Below, in pieces: positions 1 through 8,370 of a stretch of 14,705 bases of DNA. Numbering within the stretch: the first letter of the stretch is position 1; each line of letters starts with the position of its first letter. Position numbers and translations under genes: made by a program. The DNA is from JAJFUG01 sp964386505 (lineage in GTDB: Bacteria > Gemmatimonadota > Glassbacteria > GWA2-58-10), in assembly GCA_964386505.1 (NCBI GenBank), contig CAYLSM010000105.1, positions 1 through 14,705 on the forward strand, written 5' to 3'. The notes under the pieces are model-generated. The model worked only from the letters and a program-made list of their open reading frames with translations, was not told the DNA's origin and ran no database searches.

Positions 1-238
1 CCACGTCCAGGTCGAGCGTCGAATTGCCAAGGCATCCCTGGCGCTCGTTGCTTCCCAGGTGCGGTCGTCCGCTCACTTTGATGTACGACAGATGCAAAAG
101 AGCCATCTCGAGTCGGTTGATATCCTTGAAAGAATACACGTGGCTCTTCTCAAGACGGCTCAGTTTCTTTCTTCTGACTCTGCCGGGCTCTTTCCCGCCG
201 AAAAGCGAAAGCAGCAATTTCAGTGGGTTGACCCGCAT
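1..238 (-). CDS. rnc: RNase III-like protein with a degenerate catalytic motif, 3' end cut off by window
   Basis: Only the first 79 codons are in the window. The ATG at 238 lies 22 nt after the fabF stop, with GGAG (249-252) 10 nt upstream, so translation may be coupled to fabF. After a basic segment (RVRRKKLSRLEK, about residues 20-31), residues 35-79 align by eye with the start of an RNase III domain: YSFKDINRLEMALLHLSY matches the usual Y.F.D..LL..ALTHRSY, and SNERQGCLGNSTLDL matches the signature SNERLEFLGDSVLDL. RNase III cleaves double-stranded RNA with Mg2+ held by acidic residues of that signature (E37, E40 and D44 in Aquifex). Here the first Glu is kept (E65), the second is Gly (G68) and the Asp is Asn (N72). 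The reading frame is intact, so these are substitutions rather than a frameshift. A position after fabF is typical of rnc. Family assignment is fairly sure; activity is doubtful. The dsRNA-binding domain cannot be seen. Confidence 0.75.
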   Translation of the reverse strand, partial: MRVNPLKLLLSLFGGKEPGRVRRKKLSRLEKSHVYSFKDINRLEMALLHLSYIKVSGRPHLGSNERQGCLGNSTLDLDV

Positions 239-260
239 CTTTACAGCGCTCCGCGGCCGT

Positions 261-1508
261 TCAGACTTTCCTGAAAGCCAGTGAGACGTTGTGACCACCG
301 AACCCGAACGAATTGCTCAGAGCCGCCCGGATCGTCACACTGCGCTTCTGGTTGGGGCAGTAGTCCAAGTCGCATTTCGGGTCGGGATTACGGTAGTTGA
401 TAGTCGGTGGAACGATCCCGTGATAGATCGACAGAGAGGTGAAAATGGCCTCCACGCCGCCGGCTGCACCCAGAAGGTGGCCGGTCATGGACTTGGTGGA
501 GCTGACAACCAGGCCGTTTTTCGCCCGCGCGCCGAACACGTTGCGGATCGCCAGCGACTCGATCTGGTCGTTGTGCTCGGTCGAGGTGCCGTGGGCGTTG
601 ATGTAGTCCACGTCCTCCACGCTCAGCCCACCCTCGCGCATGGCAGCGGCCATGGCGCGGCTGGCGCCGTTGCCGTCCTCTGCCGGTGCGGTGATATGGT
701 AGGCGTCGGCGGTGTTGCCCACCCCCACCATCTCGGCGTAGATCCGTGCCCCGCGTTTGACCGCGTGCTCGTATTCCTCGAGCAGAATCACGCCCGAGCC
801 ATCCCCGAGCACGAACCCGTCCCGGGTGACGTCAAACGGGCGCGAGGCGCCCTGCGGGTCATCATTCCGGGTGGACAGCGCCTTGCAGGCGTTGAACCCG
901 CCCAGACCCATCGGGGTGATCGAGCACTCGGTACCCCCGGCCAGCATCATGTCCGACTCGCCGTAGCGTACGGAGCGGAACGCCGCACCAATCGCATGCC
1001 CGGCCGAGGCGCAGGCCGACACTGTGCAGAAATTCGGTCCCTTGGCCTGCACGTGGATCGAGACATAGCCCGCGGCCATGTCTGAGATCATCATCGGCAC
1101 GTAGAACGGGCTGATACGCCCGGGGCCGCCGCCCAGGTACCGGTTGTGCTGGGCCTCGTGGGTCTCCAGCCCGCCGATCCCGGAGCCGATAATGACCCCG
1201 AAACGCTCCTGTTCCGCCGGGTCGTCCACTTTCTCGATCCCGGCATCCCGCAGGGCCATCACACTGGCGGCCACCGCATACTGGACAAAGCGGTCAGTGC
1301 GCTTGGTTTCCTTGCGGTCCATGAACAACTCGGGATTGAAATCCTTGATCTCACCGGCAAAATGTGTATCGAACGCGCTCGCATCGAACGAGGTTATCGG
1401 GCCGATCCCGCTGCGGCCCTCCAACAGGCCCTGCCAGGTGGTCTCAACATCGTTGCCGAGCGGGGTCACGGCTCCCACTCCGGTGACTACGACTCTTCTT
1501 GTCATCAT
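261..1508 (-). CDS. fabF: Beta-ketoacyl-ACP synthase II (FabF/KAS II)
   Basis: Condensing enzyme that elongates acyl-ACP with malonyl-ACP in cytosolic type II fatty-acid synthesis. With this start it has 415 residues, close to the usual 410-415. The thiolase-fold Cys-His-His triad is visible: C166 in TVSACASAGHAIG, H306 in NAHGTST and H344 in TGHLLGAAGG. K339 (SSTKS) and the C-terminal FGFGGHN loop are also present. The family begins at M(S/T)(K/R)RRVVVTG, which supports the tandem ATGs at 1508 and 1505; only a weak GAG precedes them. The frame is open to 1622, with an ATG at 1544 preceded by GGAG at 4 nt, so a 12-residue extension is possible but not family-like. It follows acpP after a 216-bp gap containing a stem-loop, and it precedes the RNase III-like gene by 22 nt. 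Confidence 0.97.
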   Translation of the reverse strand: MMTRRVVVTGVGAVTPLGNDVETTWQGLLEGRSGIGPITSFDASAFDTHFAGEIKDFNPELFMDRKETKRTDRFVQYAVAASVMALRDAGIEKVDDPAEQERFGVIIGSGIGGLETHEAQHNRYLGGGPGRISPFYVPMMISDMAAGYVSIHVQAKGPNFCTVSACASAGHAIGAAFRSVRYGESDMMLAGGTECSITPMGLGGFNACKALSTRNDDPQGASRPFDVTRDGFVLGDGSGVILLEEYEHAVKRGARIYAEMVGVGNTADAYHITAPAEDGNGASRAMAAAMREGGLSVEDVDYINAHGTSTEHNDQIESLAIRNVFGARAKNGLVVSSTKSMTGHLLGAAGGVEAIFTSLSIYHGIVPPTINYRNPDPKCDLDYCPNQKRSVTIRAALSNSFGFGGHNVSLAFRKV

Positions 1509-1664
1509 CGGTTCTCGGTTGTTCGTATTCTCACAATGCAACATCCCACTCCGGCTGGAGGGAGTTGTCAAAATCCACGGGGCACTCCGAAGGGCGTCCA
1601 CGAGATTCGATCGACGCACCATCAGAGGCGCGCCCGCATCTCCCGGAGCCGGGCAAACAGACCA

Positions 1665-1696
1665 AAGGCCGGCCGTGTGTGCATCGAGCCGGCCTT
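1665..1696 (-). terminator. Perfect 9-bp stem-loop after acpP (possible attenuator or mRNA-stabilising hairpin)
   Basis: Arms at 1665-1673 and 1688-1696 are perfect complements (AAGGCCGGC/GCCGGCCTT) with a 14-nt loop. The hairpin starts 28 nt after the acpP stop. In the sense direction it is followed by TGGTCTGTTTG, which is T-rich but not a proper U tract. A partial terminator that lowers fabF relative to acpP, or a 3'-end stabiliser for acpP mRNA, are both plausible. It lies in the 216-bp acpP-fabF gap (1509-1724), which otherwise shows no gene. Confidence 0.45.
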
Positions 1697-1724
1697 CAGT
1701 CTATGTCCTTAGTTCCTGGACCAG

Positions 1725-1973
1725 TCAGTTAGACTTGGAGGCGAGTTTCTCTTCCAGGTACTTGATAGCCGATCCGACCGTAGTCAGCTTCTCGGCTTCC
1801 TCATCCGGAATCTCCAGGTCAAACTCTTCCTCGAAATCCATCACCAGTTCGACCGTATCGAGACTGTCGGCGCCCAGGTCCTCGACAAACGAGGCGTCAT
1901 CAGTGACTTTCTCGGCATCCACGCCCAGCTTCTCGACGATGATTTCTTTCACCTTCTGCGCCAGGTCCGCCAT
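1725..1973 (-). CDS. acpP: Acyl carrier protein
   Basis: Small acidic carrier of 82 residues. It holds growing acyl chains as thioesters on a 4'-phosphopantetheine arm attached to the Ser of the DSL motif, here S37 in EDLGADSLDTVEL. Helix I (about 3-17), the long loop, helix II beginning at DSLD, and the acidic helices FEEEFDLEIPDEEAEKL all match the family, as does the length. The start MADLAQKVKE is fixed by an excellent Shine-Dalgarno, GGAGG (1982-1986), 8 nt from the ATG; this is much stronger than those of fabG and fabF and fits the need for abundant ACP. It lies between fabG (80-bp gap with promoter-like sequence) and fabF. It is the substrate partner of FabD, FabH, FabG, FabF and PlsX encoded around it. 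Confidence 0.98.
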   Translation of the reverse strand: MADLAQKVKEIIVEKLGVDAEKVTDDASFVEDLGADSLDTVELVMDFEEEFDLEIPDEEAEKLTTVGSAIKYLEEKLASKSN

Positions 1974-2017
1974 AAAAATAACCTCCGGCTTTGGTTTAGT
2001 GGGTATGAACAATGAAA

Positions 2018-2037
2018 ATTGTATTCAAGCTGCTTGA
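2018..2037 (-). promoter_or_regulatory. Possible internal promoter and palindromic operator upstream of acpP
   Basis: In the sense direction the fabG-acpP gap holds TACAAT (2018-2023), five of six matches to the sigma-70 -10 box. Immediately upstream is a palindrome TCAAGC-A-GCTTGA (2025-2037). No good -35 box sits 17 nt upstream (TTTCAG). The initiation point would fall near 2011, giving a leader of about 37 nt that contains the strong acpP Shine-Dalgarno. A regulated promoter giving extra acpP transcript is an inference. Confidence 0.3.
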
Positions 2038-2053
2038 CAACTGAAACCGTTTC

Positions 2054-2791
2054 CTACATCACCATTCCGCCATCCACCTGTAGCACCTGCCCGGTAAGAT
2101 ATGAGGAGTCCGGGCCGACCAGGAAAGCAATGGCGGCAGCCACATCCGCGATCTGCCCTCCGCGCCCGAGCGGGATGATCTTGCTCCAGCCGGCCTTGAC
2201 CTCCTCCGGCAGGTTTGCGGTCATCTCGGTCTCGATGAAACCTGGGGCCACCGCGTTGACACATATACCGCGCGAGGCGAATTCTTTCGCCGCGCTCTTG
2301 GTCAGGCCTATCAGTCCGGCCTTGGAGGCCGAGTAATTGGCCTGGCCGGCATTGCCCATCAGACCGACAACAGACGATACATTAACGATCCGGCCCGAGC
2401 GCTGTTTCATCATCTGGCGGCTGACCGCACGGACAAAATTGAAACTGCCCGTCAGGTTGACCCGCAGCACCAGTTCCCAGTCCTCGGGCTTCATGCGCAT
2501 TATCAGGGTGTCGCGGGTGATCCCGGCGTTGTTGATCAGGATATCGAGACGTCCGTACTGCTCGACTACCTTGTCCACCACGGCCTGGGCCTGGGCGGCG
2601 TCGGACACGTCACAGGTCAACCCCATGTGCTTGCCCGGACCGGACAAGCCCGCTGCGGTCTTTTCAGCCGAGGCGGCGTCGATATCCACCAGCACGCACC
2701 CGGCGCCATCGGAGGCCAACCGCTCAGCCACGCCCTTACCGATTCCGCGTGCGCCGCCAGTGATCAGCGCAACTTGATTTTGTAAGACCAT
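2054..2791 (-). CDS. fabG: 3-oxoacyl-ACP reductase FabG
   Basis: NADPH-dependent reductase of beta-ketoacyl-ACP to beta-hydroxyacyl-ACP, a classical short-chain dehydrogenase of 245 residues (typical 244-248). Visible motifs in order: the cofactor loop TGGARGIGKG (11-20), CDVSD around 60-64, NNAG (87-90), N112 in VNLTG, the catalytic Ser in NVSSVVG (S140), Y153 and K157 in ANYSASKAG, PGFIETEM (183-190), and the C-terminal LTGQVLQVDGGMVM. The S-Y-K-N tetrad is complete. The start is the ATG giving MVLQNQVALITGG; only a weak GGGTAA lies upstream, after an A/T-rich 41-bp gap from fabD. Position between fabD and acpP is canonical. Confidence 0.97.
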   Translation of the reverse strand: MVLQNQVALITGGARGIGKGVAERLASDGAGCVLVDIDAASAEKTAAGLSGPGKHMGLTCDVSDAAQAQAVVDKVVEQYGRLDILINNAGITRDTLIMRMKPEDWELVLRVNLTGSFNFVRAVSRQMMKQRSGRIVNVSSVVGLMGNAGQANYSASKAGLIGLTKSAAKEFASRGICVNAVAPGFIETEMTANLPEEVKAGWSKIIPLGRGGQIADVAAAIAFLVGPDSSYLTGQVLQVDGGMVM

Positions 2792-2832
2792 TTTAATATT
2801 ACCCGTAAAAAAAGTAAAGGTTAAACCGCCGC

Positions 2833-3756
2833 TCAGCGATAGGATTCAAGCTGTTCCAGCGTTCCAACGCTTGTCACTTCAAGCTCCCGCTCGATCCGGC
2901 GGCACAGCCCGGCCAACACGTTACCCGGCCCGACCTCGATAAATTTCTTGATCCCAATTCCGGAAATCGTACTGATCGATGCTGTCCAGAGCACTGGGCT
3001 CACGATCTGGCGCACCAGCAGTTCACGCAGCGTTTCCGGGTTTTCCTCGACCGCTGCGGTTACATTGGGCACCAGCGGAATCTGTCCCGCGTGAATGTCG
3101 GCCGCAGCCAGACGCTCGCGCATCGGGGCGCAGGCGTAGCCCATCAGCGGAGAGTGAAAGGCTCCGCTCACTTTCAGCTTTTTCGCCATCCTGGCGCCGG
3201 CTTTCTGGGCCGCTTCCAGCACCGCATCAACTCCCTTGACACTGCCGCTCACCACCACCTGGCCCGGGGCGTTCAGATTGGCCGGCACCACGACCTCTCC
3301 GCTGTCACGGCAGAGGCCCTCGAGCACCGCGTTATCCAGACCGATCACCGCGGCCATGGCGCCGGGGGCCTTGTCACCGGCCTCCTGCATCAGACGGCCG
3401 CGCAGGCCCACGAGCTCGATCGCCTCCTCGAAATCGACAAACCCGGCCGCGGTCAGGGCGCTGTACTCGCCCAGGCTGTGACCGGCGGCGATGGCAGGCT
3501 CCAAACCACGTTCCGCCAGAAGCCGGAACACGGCCACCGAGTGCACGAAAATGGCCGGCTGGGTCACACGGGTCTGGGCCAGTTCATCCTCTGGGCCCTC
3601 AAAACAGACTTTCGCCAAGTCAAAGCCAAGCTTCTCGGAGGCCCGGCCGAACATCTCGCGCACCGGGGCGAACGCCTCGAACAGGTCACGGCCCATGCCC
3701 ACGAACTGCGAGCCCTGGCCAGGAAATATCACTGCTGTTTTGACTGCATCCGACAT
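2833..3756 (-). CDS. fabD: Malonyl-CoA:ACP transacylase FabD
   Basis: Transfers malonyl from CoA to ACP, supplying the extender unit for FabH and FabF. It has 307 residues, the usual length. Visible are the N-terminal FPGQGSQ (11-17), the nucleophile S94 in AGHSLGEYSAL, R119 (GLRGRLMQ) that binds the malonyl carboxylate, and catalytic H201 in GAFHSPLM. VGPGNVLAGL lies near the C terminus. The start is supported by GGAGG 7 nt before the ATG. It lies 33 bp downstream of fabH and 41 bp upstream of fabG, within one transcription direction. Confidence 0.97.
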   Translation of the reverse strand: MSDAVKTAVIFPGQGSQFVGMGRDLFEAFAPVREMFGRASEKLGFDLAKVCFEGPEDELAQTRVTQPAIFVHSVAVFRLLAERGLEPAIAAGHSLGEYSALTAAGFVDFEEAIELVGLRGRLMQEAGDKAPGAMAAVIGLDNAVLEGLCRDSGEVVVPANLNAPGQVVVSGSVKGVDAVLEAAQKAGARMAKKLKVSGAFHSPLMGYACAPMRERLAAADIHAGQIPLVPNVTAAVEENPETLRELLVRQIVSPVLWTASISTISGIGIKKFIEVGPGNVLAGLCRRIERELEVTSVGTLEQLESYR

Positions 3757-3789
3757 CCGAATCCCTCCGGGTGTTGTCCGACTGTTGAA

Positions 3790-4756
<967 letters not shown>

Positions 4757-4773
<17 letters not shown>

Positions 4774-5788
4774 TCGTACTGTTATCCATCTGGTAGTTGG
4801 CCGCCGATTCACGGATCAGCTCGTTGACATTCTTGATCACCGCCAGGCGGGCGGAGCGGATCGCATTGCGGATCGCTCGCGGGCTGCTTCCGCCGTGGCA
4901 GATGATAGTCGTCCCGTCGATACCGAGCAGGGGCGCACCGCCGTACTCGGCATAATCGAAAGTCTTTTTCATCTGCTCGAAAACCTGCTTCATCAGCAGG
5001 AAACCCAGGGCCGACATAGGGTTGGCCTTGATCTGTGTGCGCAGTTGGTTGACAATCAGAGAGAGCACCTTCTCGCTCAGCTTGAGCACCACGTTGCCCA
5101 CGAACCCGTCGCAGACCACCACATCGGCCAGGCCCTCGAAAATCCCGCCGCCCTCGACATTGCCGATAAAATTGAGCGGGCTGTCACTGAGCAGCTTGTG
5201 GGTCTCGATCGAGAGCTCATCGCCCTTGGAGGGTTCCTCGCCGATATTGAGCAGTCCGACCCTCGGGTTGGCCACTCCCAGCACTTTCTGGGAATAGACC
5301 GCGCCCATCATGGCGAAATGCAGAAGGTGCACGGGTTTGGAATCTACGTTGGCCCCAACGTCCAGCACCACGCAGGGCTTGTCCACGGTGGGAAATACAC
5401 TGCAGATACCCGGGCGGCTGATACCGCCGATCCGTCCGAGACCACGGAACGAGGCGGCCATCACCGCGCCGGTGTTGCCGGCGCTCACGAACGCCTGAGC
5501 CTCCTTGCGCGCCACCAGGTCCACTCCCACCGAGATGGAGGAATTCTTTTTCTTGCGGAGAGCCACAGTCGGGCTCTCCCCCATCTCGACCACCTCGGGA
5601 GCATGCACCACTTGAATCCGGTTACGGTCGAACGAGCCGCTTTTCTCCAGGTGCTTCTGGATCAGGGACTCATCGCCGACCAGAACCAGCTCGAAATCGG
5701 AATCGAGCTGCTCTATCGCCTCCACCGCCCCTTTCAGCGGTGCGACCGGATAGTGGTCTCCCCCCATGACATCCAGGACGATTTTCAT
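4757..5788 (-). CDS. plsX: Phosphate acyltransferase PlsX
   Basis: Peripheral-membrane enzyme that converts acyl-ACP to acyl-phosphate, the donor for PlsY in phosphatidic acid synthesis; it links the Fab enzymes to membrane lipid production. It has 343 residues, typical length. Family marks seen: N-terminal MKIVLDVMGGDHYP, SAGNTGAVMAAS near 101-112, RPGICSVFPT, DVGANVDSKP, NIGEEPSKG, and CDGFVGNVVLKLSE, followed by LLGIDGTTIICHGGSS in the C-terminal third. The start is preceded by only a weak GGGAA. It lies 127 bp downstream of rpmF and overlaps fabH by 17 bp, the classic rpmF-plsX-fabH arrangement. Confidence 0.97.
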
Positions 5789-5860
5789 TCGAAATGTTCC
5801 CGGTCCTTAAGCCTCGGTGCTCCGCCGCCCGCGCCCGGGAGAGACGGATAAACGTGAACA

Positions 5861-5893
5861 CCCGGCGCGGGTCGCGTTGCCGACAGCGCCGGG
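5861..5893 (-). repeat. Perfect 8-bp GC-rich stem-loop in the rpmF-plsX gap
   Basis: Arms 5861-5868 and 5886-5893 (CCCGGCGC/GCGCCGGG) with a 17-nt loop begin 22 nt after the rpmF stop. In the sense direction TGTTCACGTTTATCC follows, so there is no U tract and a true intrinsic terminator is unlikely. It could stabilise the rpmF message or mark a processing site. The rest of the 127-bp gap is GC-rich and shows nothing else. Confidence 0.4.
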
Positions 5894-5915
5894 GTCCAGA
5901 ATTGCCTTTCCGCCA

Positions 5916-6095
5916 TTACTCCGATTTTTCAACCACTTCGCGACCGTTGTAGTAGCCACAGTGCGGGCACACGGTGTGCTGCGGCTTGCTCTGGCCGCAA
6001 TGCGAGCACAGGCTCGCGCCGATGGCTTCCAGCTTGAAATGTGTCCTTCTCTTGCGCTTGGCGGTCTTGGAGGTTCTTCTGCGAGGTACGGCCAT
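5916..6095 (-). CDS. rpmF: 50S ribosomal protein L32 (zinc-binding form)
   Basis: Small basic protein of the large ribosomal subunit, 59 residues. MAVPRRRTSKTAKRKRR is the characteristic L32 N terminus. The second half carries a zinc ribbon with two CxxC pairs, CSHCG and CPHCG, so this is the zinc-binding (C+) form. The start at 6095 is fixed by a strong purine-rich Shine-Dalgarno (AGGGGAGAG) about 7 nt upstream; the upstream in-frame extension MRGEII consists of translated Shine-Dalgarno. It sits between yceD and plsX as in many bacteria, with perfect stem-loops on both sides. Confidence 0.97.
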   Translation of the reverse strand: MAVPRRRTSKTAKRKRRTHFKLEAIGASLCSHCGQSKPQHTVCPHCGYYNGREVVEKSE

Positions 6096-6117
6096 GATTA
6101 TCTCTCCCCTCAAAGCT

Positions 6118-6145
6118 AACCGGCCGCTTTTTATTACGGCCGGTT
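6118..6145 (-). promoter_or_regulatory. Perfect 9-bp stem-loop in the rpmF leader, after yceD
   Basis: Arms 6118-6126 and 6137-6145 (AACCGGCCG/CGGCCGGTT) enclose a 10-nt A-rich loop in the sense RNA. It starts 28 nt after the yceD stop and ends a few nt upstream of the rpmF Shine-Dalgarno. With no U tract after it, a terminator is unlikely. A leader structure acting on L32 translation, or a transcript processing site, are the main options. Confidence 0.45.
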
Positions 6146-6173
6146 TACGGTTAACAGCAATTGCCTTGAAATG

Positions 6174-6722
6174 TCACTTTTTATCTTCTTTTTTCAGATC
6201 GAGCAGCTTGGACCAACGCGGATCGGCGCTCTCGCCATGGCAGCGGCAGGGATCCACGTTCAGGTCGGCCCCGCAGCCCGGACACAGCCCGCGGCAATCC
6301 TCGGAGCAAAGCAGGAAACGCGGGAAATCCAGCACCACCGTTTCGCGTACCAGATCGGTCAGGTCGAGGCTGTCGCTGTCTGAGGCCAGGGGGAAAATCC
6401 CCTGCAGCTCCCGCTCCTCGTCGTTCAACTCAAGACGCTCCAGCGCCTCGTCGAACGCGAACATTCCACCAACTTCCGGGTTGCGCTCCACGGACACAGG
6501 ACGCAGGCAGCGCCGGCATTCGGCGACGACCTTGTAGCTAAGCGTGCCGTGTACGTGGAAACTCAGACGGTCCGTGGTGCTGACCCGAACATCCATATCC
6601 AGCGGGCCCTCGAACGCCAGCTCAGCCGGGTCGGCGAAATTCAGTTCCGACGGCTCGACCGCTCCGGCGCTGCGGCATGACCCGCCGCGCAGCTTTTCAA
6701 GCTCAATAACAAGTACAGACAT
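6174..6722 (-). CDS. yceD: YceD/DUF177 family protein (associated with 23S rRNA/L32)
   Basis: Conserved protein of 182 residues found almost always next to rpmF. The family is linked to 23S rRNA accumulation and large-subunit biogenesis, although the molecular action is not established. Family marks: an N-terminal beta-rich half, CRRCL in the middle (VVAECRRCLRPV), and a C-terminal cysteine cluster CSEDCRGLCPGCGADLN followed by CRCHG and DPRWSKLLDLK, the typical DPR..L..L ending. The cysteines look metal-binding. The start at 6722 is supported by GAGGA 8 nt upstream; an in-frame TTG at 6737 is less likely because it lies upstream of that Shine-Dalgarno. It appears to be the first gene of the lipid cluster, after a 62-bp AT-rich spacer. 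Confidence 0.92.
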   Translation of the reverse strand: MSVLVIELEKLRGGSCRSAGAVEPSELNFADPAELAFEGPLDMDVRVSTTDRLSFHVHGTLSYKVVAECRRCLRPVSVERNPEVGGMFAFDEALERLELNDEERELQGIFPLASDSDSLDLTDLVRETVVLDFPRFLLCSEDCRGLCPGCGADLNVDPCRCHGESADPRWSKLLDLKKEDKK

Positions 6723-6742
6723 GTAAAATATCCTCAATTTAT

Positions 6743-6772
6743 TTTTTAGTCAAGTTAAAACAGTACTGGCAA
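6743..6772 (-). promoter_or_regulatory. Candidate promoter for the yceD-rpmF-fab cluster
   Basis: The 62-bp spacer between nnr and yceD is markedly AT-rich against the surrounding GC-rich coding sequence. In the sense direction TTGCCA (6767-6772, five of six to the -35 consensus) is followed after 18 nt by TAAAAA (6743-6748, four of six). A CAGTACTG palindrome (6761-6768) overlaps the -35 box. The resulting leader would be only about 14 nt, just covering the yceD Shine-Dalgarno. Weak evidence; the cluster might instead be read through from nnr. Confidence 0.28.
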
Positions 6773-6784
6773 GGCTTTGGGCGT

Positions 6785-8362
6785 TTATTCGGTCCCGTAA
6801 GCCACCGCCGCCACGTTATTTATCGCCTCGGGCAGAAAGCGAAGCAGCTCCGTGGCGCTTACACAATATTCACTAAGTTTCTGCGCGGCCAGGTCGGCGC
6901 ACAGCCCATGCAGATAGACCGCGCTCAAAGCCGCCTCGAACGGATCGAGGCCCTGGGCGATCAGTCCGGCTATCATCCCGGTAAGGACATCCCCGCTGCC
7001 GCCCTTGGCCAGGGCCGGTCCCCCGGTGGGATTGATCGCCACGCGCCCATCGCGGTCGGCAATCAGGCACGGGTTGCCCTTGAGCACCAGCACCACGCCA
7101 TGACGTCTGGCAAAATCGCGCGCCACCCGCAGCGGATCGGCCTTGATCTGCTCGGTTGACAGGCCGCTCAAACGGCTCATCTCTCCCGGGTGCGGCGTGA
7201 TCACCAGCGGGGCCTTGCAGCCGGCCAGAAGATCGGCGCAGCCCTCGAACGCGTTCAGGCCATCCGCATCCAGCACTGTTGGACACTCCACGCGCCCGAG
7301 CAGTTCCCGCACCAGAGCGGCTGTTTCCGGCGCCCGTCCCAGCCCCGGTCCCAGAGCCAGGACATCCACTCCGGCGTCCAAACGCCGAACGAGCGGCTCC
7401 AGGGCCTCGGAGTCAAGATAGCCGCGCCCGGCATCCGGCAGAGGCGCACTCATCACCTCGGTCAGCTTGGCCTCGAACACCGGGTTGAGCGAGGCGGGCG
7501 GCGCTGCTGTGACCAGCCCGGCGCCGATTGTCATAGCACTCTGGGCGGCCATGACCGGCGCTCCGGTCAGGCCGGTGGAGCCTCCCACCACCAGCACCCG
7601 TCCGTAGTCGCCCTTATGCGAGTCCGGCTCACGGGGCGGAAAATTGAGGCCCACATCCAGGGATTCGGTCAGGAACGTGTCGAATTCCAGCCCGGCCTCG
7701 GCCGCCTCGGGGAACCCGATGTCCGCCAGCACGGTCTCTCCGCACAGAACGCGTCCCGGCTGAAGAAGGTGACCGAGCTTGAGGTAACCGAAAGTGACTG
7801 TCAGGTCAGCCGGAAGGCAGGCTCCAGGCGTCTGGCCGTCATCCATCTGCACGCCGCTCGGAGCATCCACCGCCACCAGAGGACGGGTCCAGCCGGACAG
7901 AATGTCGATCACCTCGCAGACCAGTCCGCGCGGCGCGCCGACCGATCCGGTACCCAGCAGTGCGTCCAGGACCAGGTCCGCCTGTCCCAGGGCTTCTTTC
8001 AACGGATCGAGGCCGCTTTTTTCCAGTTCCAGCACGTTCAGGCCGCAGGCAACAGCCACACGGGCCATGGTGGCGGCATCGCCGGCAAGACTGTCCAGGC
8101 GGCCGGCCAGGAACACCTTGGGCCAGCCCGGCTCACAGTGTTCGGTCAGCCAGCGGGCGGCCACGAAACCATCGCCCCCGTTATTACCCTTGCCGCAGAG
8201 CACGACCGGGCGGCGGCAATCCGCGGTCAGGTCGAACTCTACGACAGCGGTGGCCACGGCCCGTCCGGCCGATTCCATCAGCACCGCGCCCGGTAGACCC
8301 AGGCCGTCGATGGCGGCCCGGTCGATCCGCCGCATCTGCTCAGCGGTCAACACCGGCTGCAT
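6785..8362 (-). CDS. nnr: Bifunctional NAD(P)HX epimerase / ADP(or ATP)-dependent NAD(P)HX dehydratase
   Basis: Repairs damaged hydrated NAD(P)H: the N-terminal domain interconverts R and S epimers, and the C-terminal ribokinase-like domain dehydrates the S form using a nucleotide. It has 525 residues, normal for the fused form. The YjeF_N domain (about 1-220) shows GKGNNGGDGFVAARWL (57-72), DALLGTG and VAVDAPSGV with D166. The NnrD domain (about 245-515) shows HKGDYGRVLVVGGS, ALGPGLGR (336-343), LDADGLNAF, ITPHPGEM (388-395), VLKGNP and the catalytic GSGDVLTGM with D458. The ATG at 8362 has GGAG 8 nt upstream; a GTG at 8392 is less likely because MQPVLTAEQM is the family-like start. The leader contains several inverted repeats. 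It lies 62 bp upstream of yceD. Confidence 0.96.
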   Translation of the reverse strand: MQPVLTAEQMRRIDRAAIDGLGLPGAVLMESAGRAVATAVVEFDLTADCRRPVVLCGKGNNGGDGFVAARWLTEHCEPGWPKVFLAGRLDSLAGDAATMARVAVACGLNVLELEKSGLDPLKEALGQADLVLDALLGTGSVGAPRGLVCEVIDILSGWTRPLVAVDAPSGVQMDDGQTPGACLPADLTVTFGYLKLGHLLQPGRVLCGETVLADIGFPEAAEAGLEFDTFLTESLDVGLNFPPREPDSHKGDYGRVLVVGGSTGLTGAPVMAAQSAMTIGAGLVTAAPPASLNPVFEAKLTEVMSAPLPDAGRGYLDSEALEPLVRRLDAGVDVLALGPGLGRAPETAALVRELLGRVECPTVLDADGLNAFEGCADLLAGCKAPLVITPHPGEMSRLSGLSTEQIKADPLRVARDFARRHGVVLVLKGNPCLIADRDGRVAINPTGGPALAKGGSGDVLTGMIAGLIAQGLDPFEAALSAVYLHGLCADLAAQKLSEYCVSATELLRFLPEAINNVAAVAYGTE

Positions 8363-8370
8363 GAGACTGT

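Noticed and set aside
1643..1654. CCCGGAGCCGGG palindrome downstream of acpP as a second hairpin
   Set aside because: At most a 4-bp stem with a 4-nt loop, or 5 bp with a 2-nt loop; expected by chance in GC-rich sequence.
2792..2832. Possible intrinsic terminator between fabD and fabG (GGTTTAACC followed by a run of seven T in the sense direction)
   Set aside because: The inverted repeat has 4-bp arms and a single central base, so it cannot form a stable hairpin. The genes are a conserved co-transcribed pair.
4774..4812. Longer FabH starting at the GTG at 4812
   Set aside because: It adds 13 residues not typical of the family and deepens the overlap with plsX to 56 bp; the ATG at 4773 gives the standard N terminus.
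6722..6756. TTGACT-17 nt-TATTTT as a sigma-70-like promoter before yceD
   Set aside because: Transcription would begin at or inside the yceD start codon, removing the good GAGGA ribosome-binding site. The upstream TTGCCA candidate was preferred, at low confidence.
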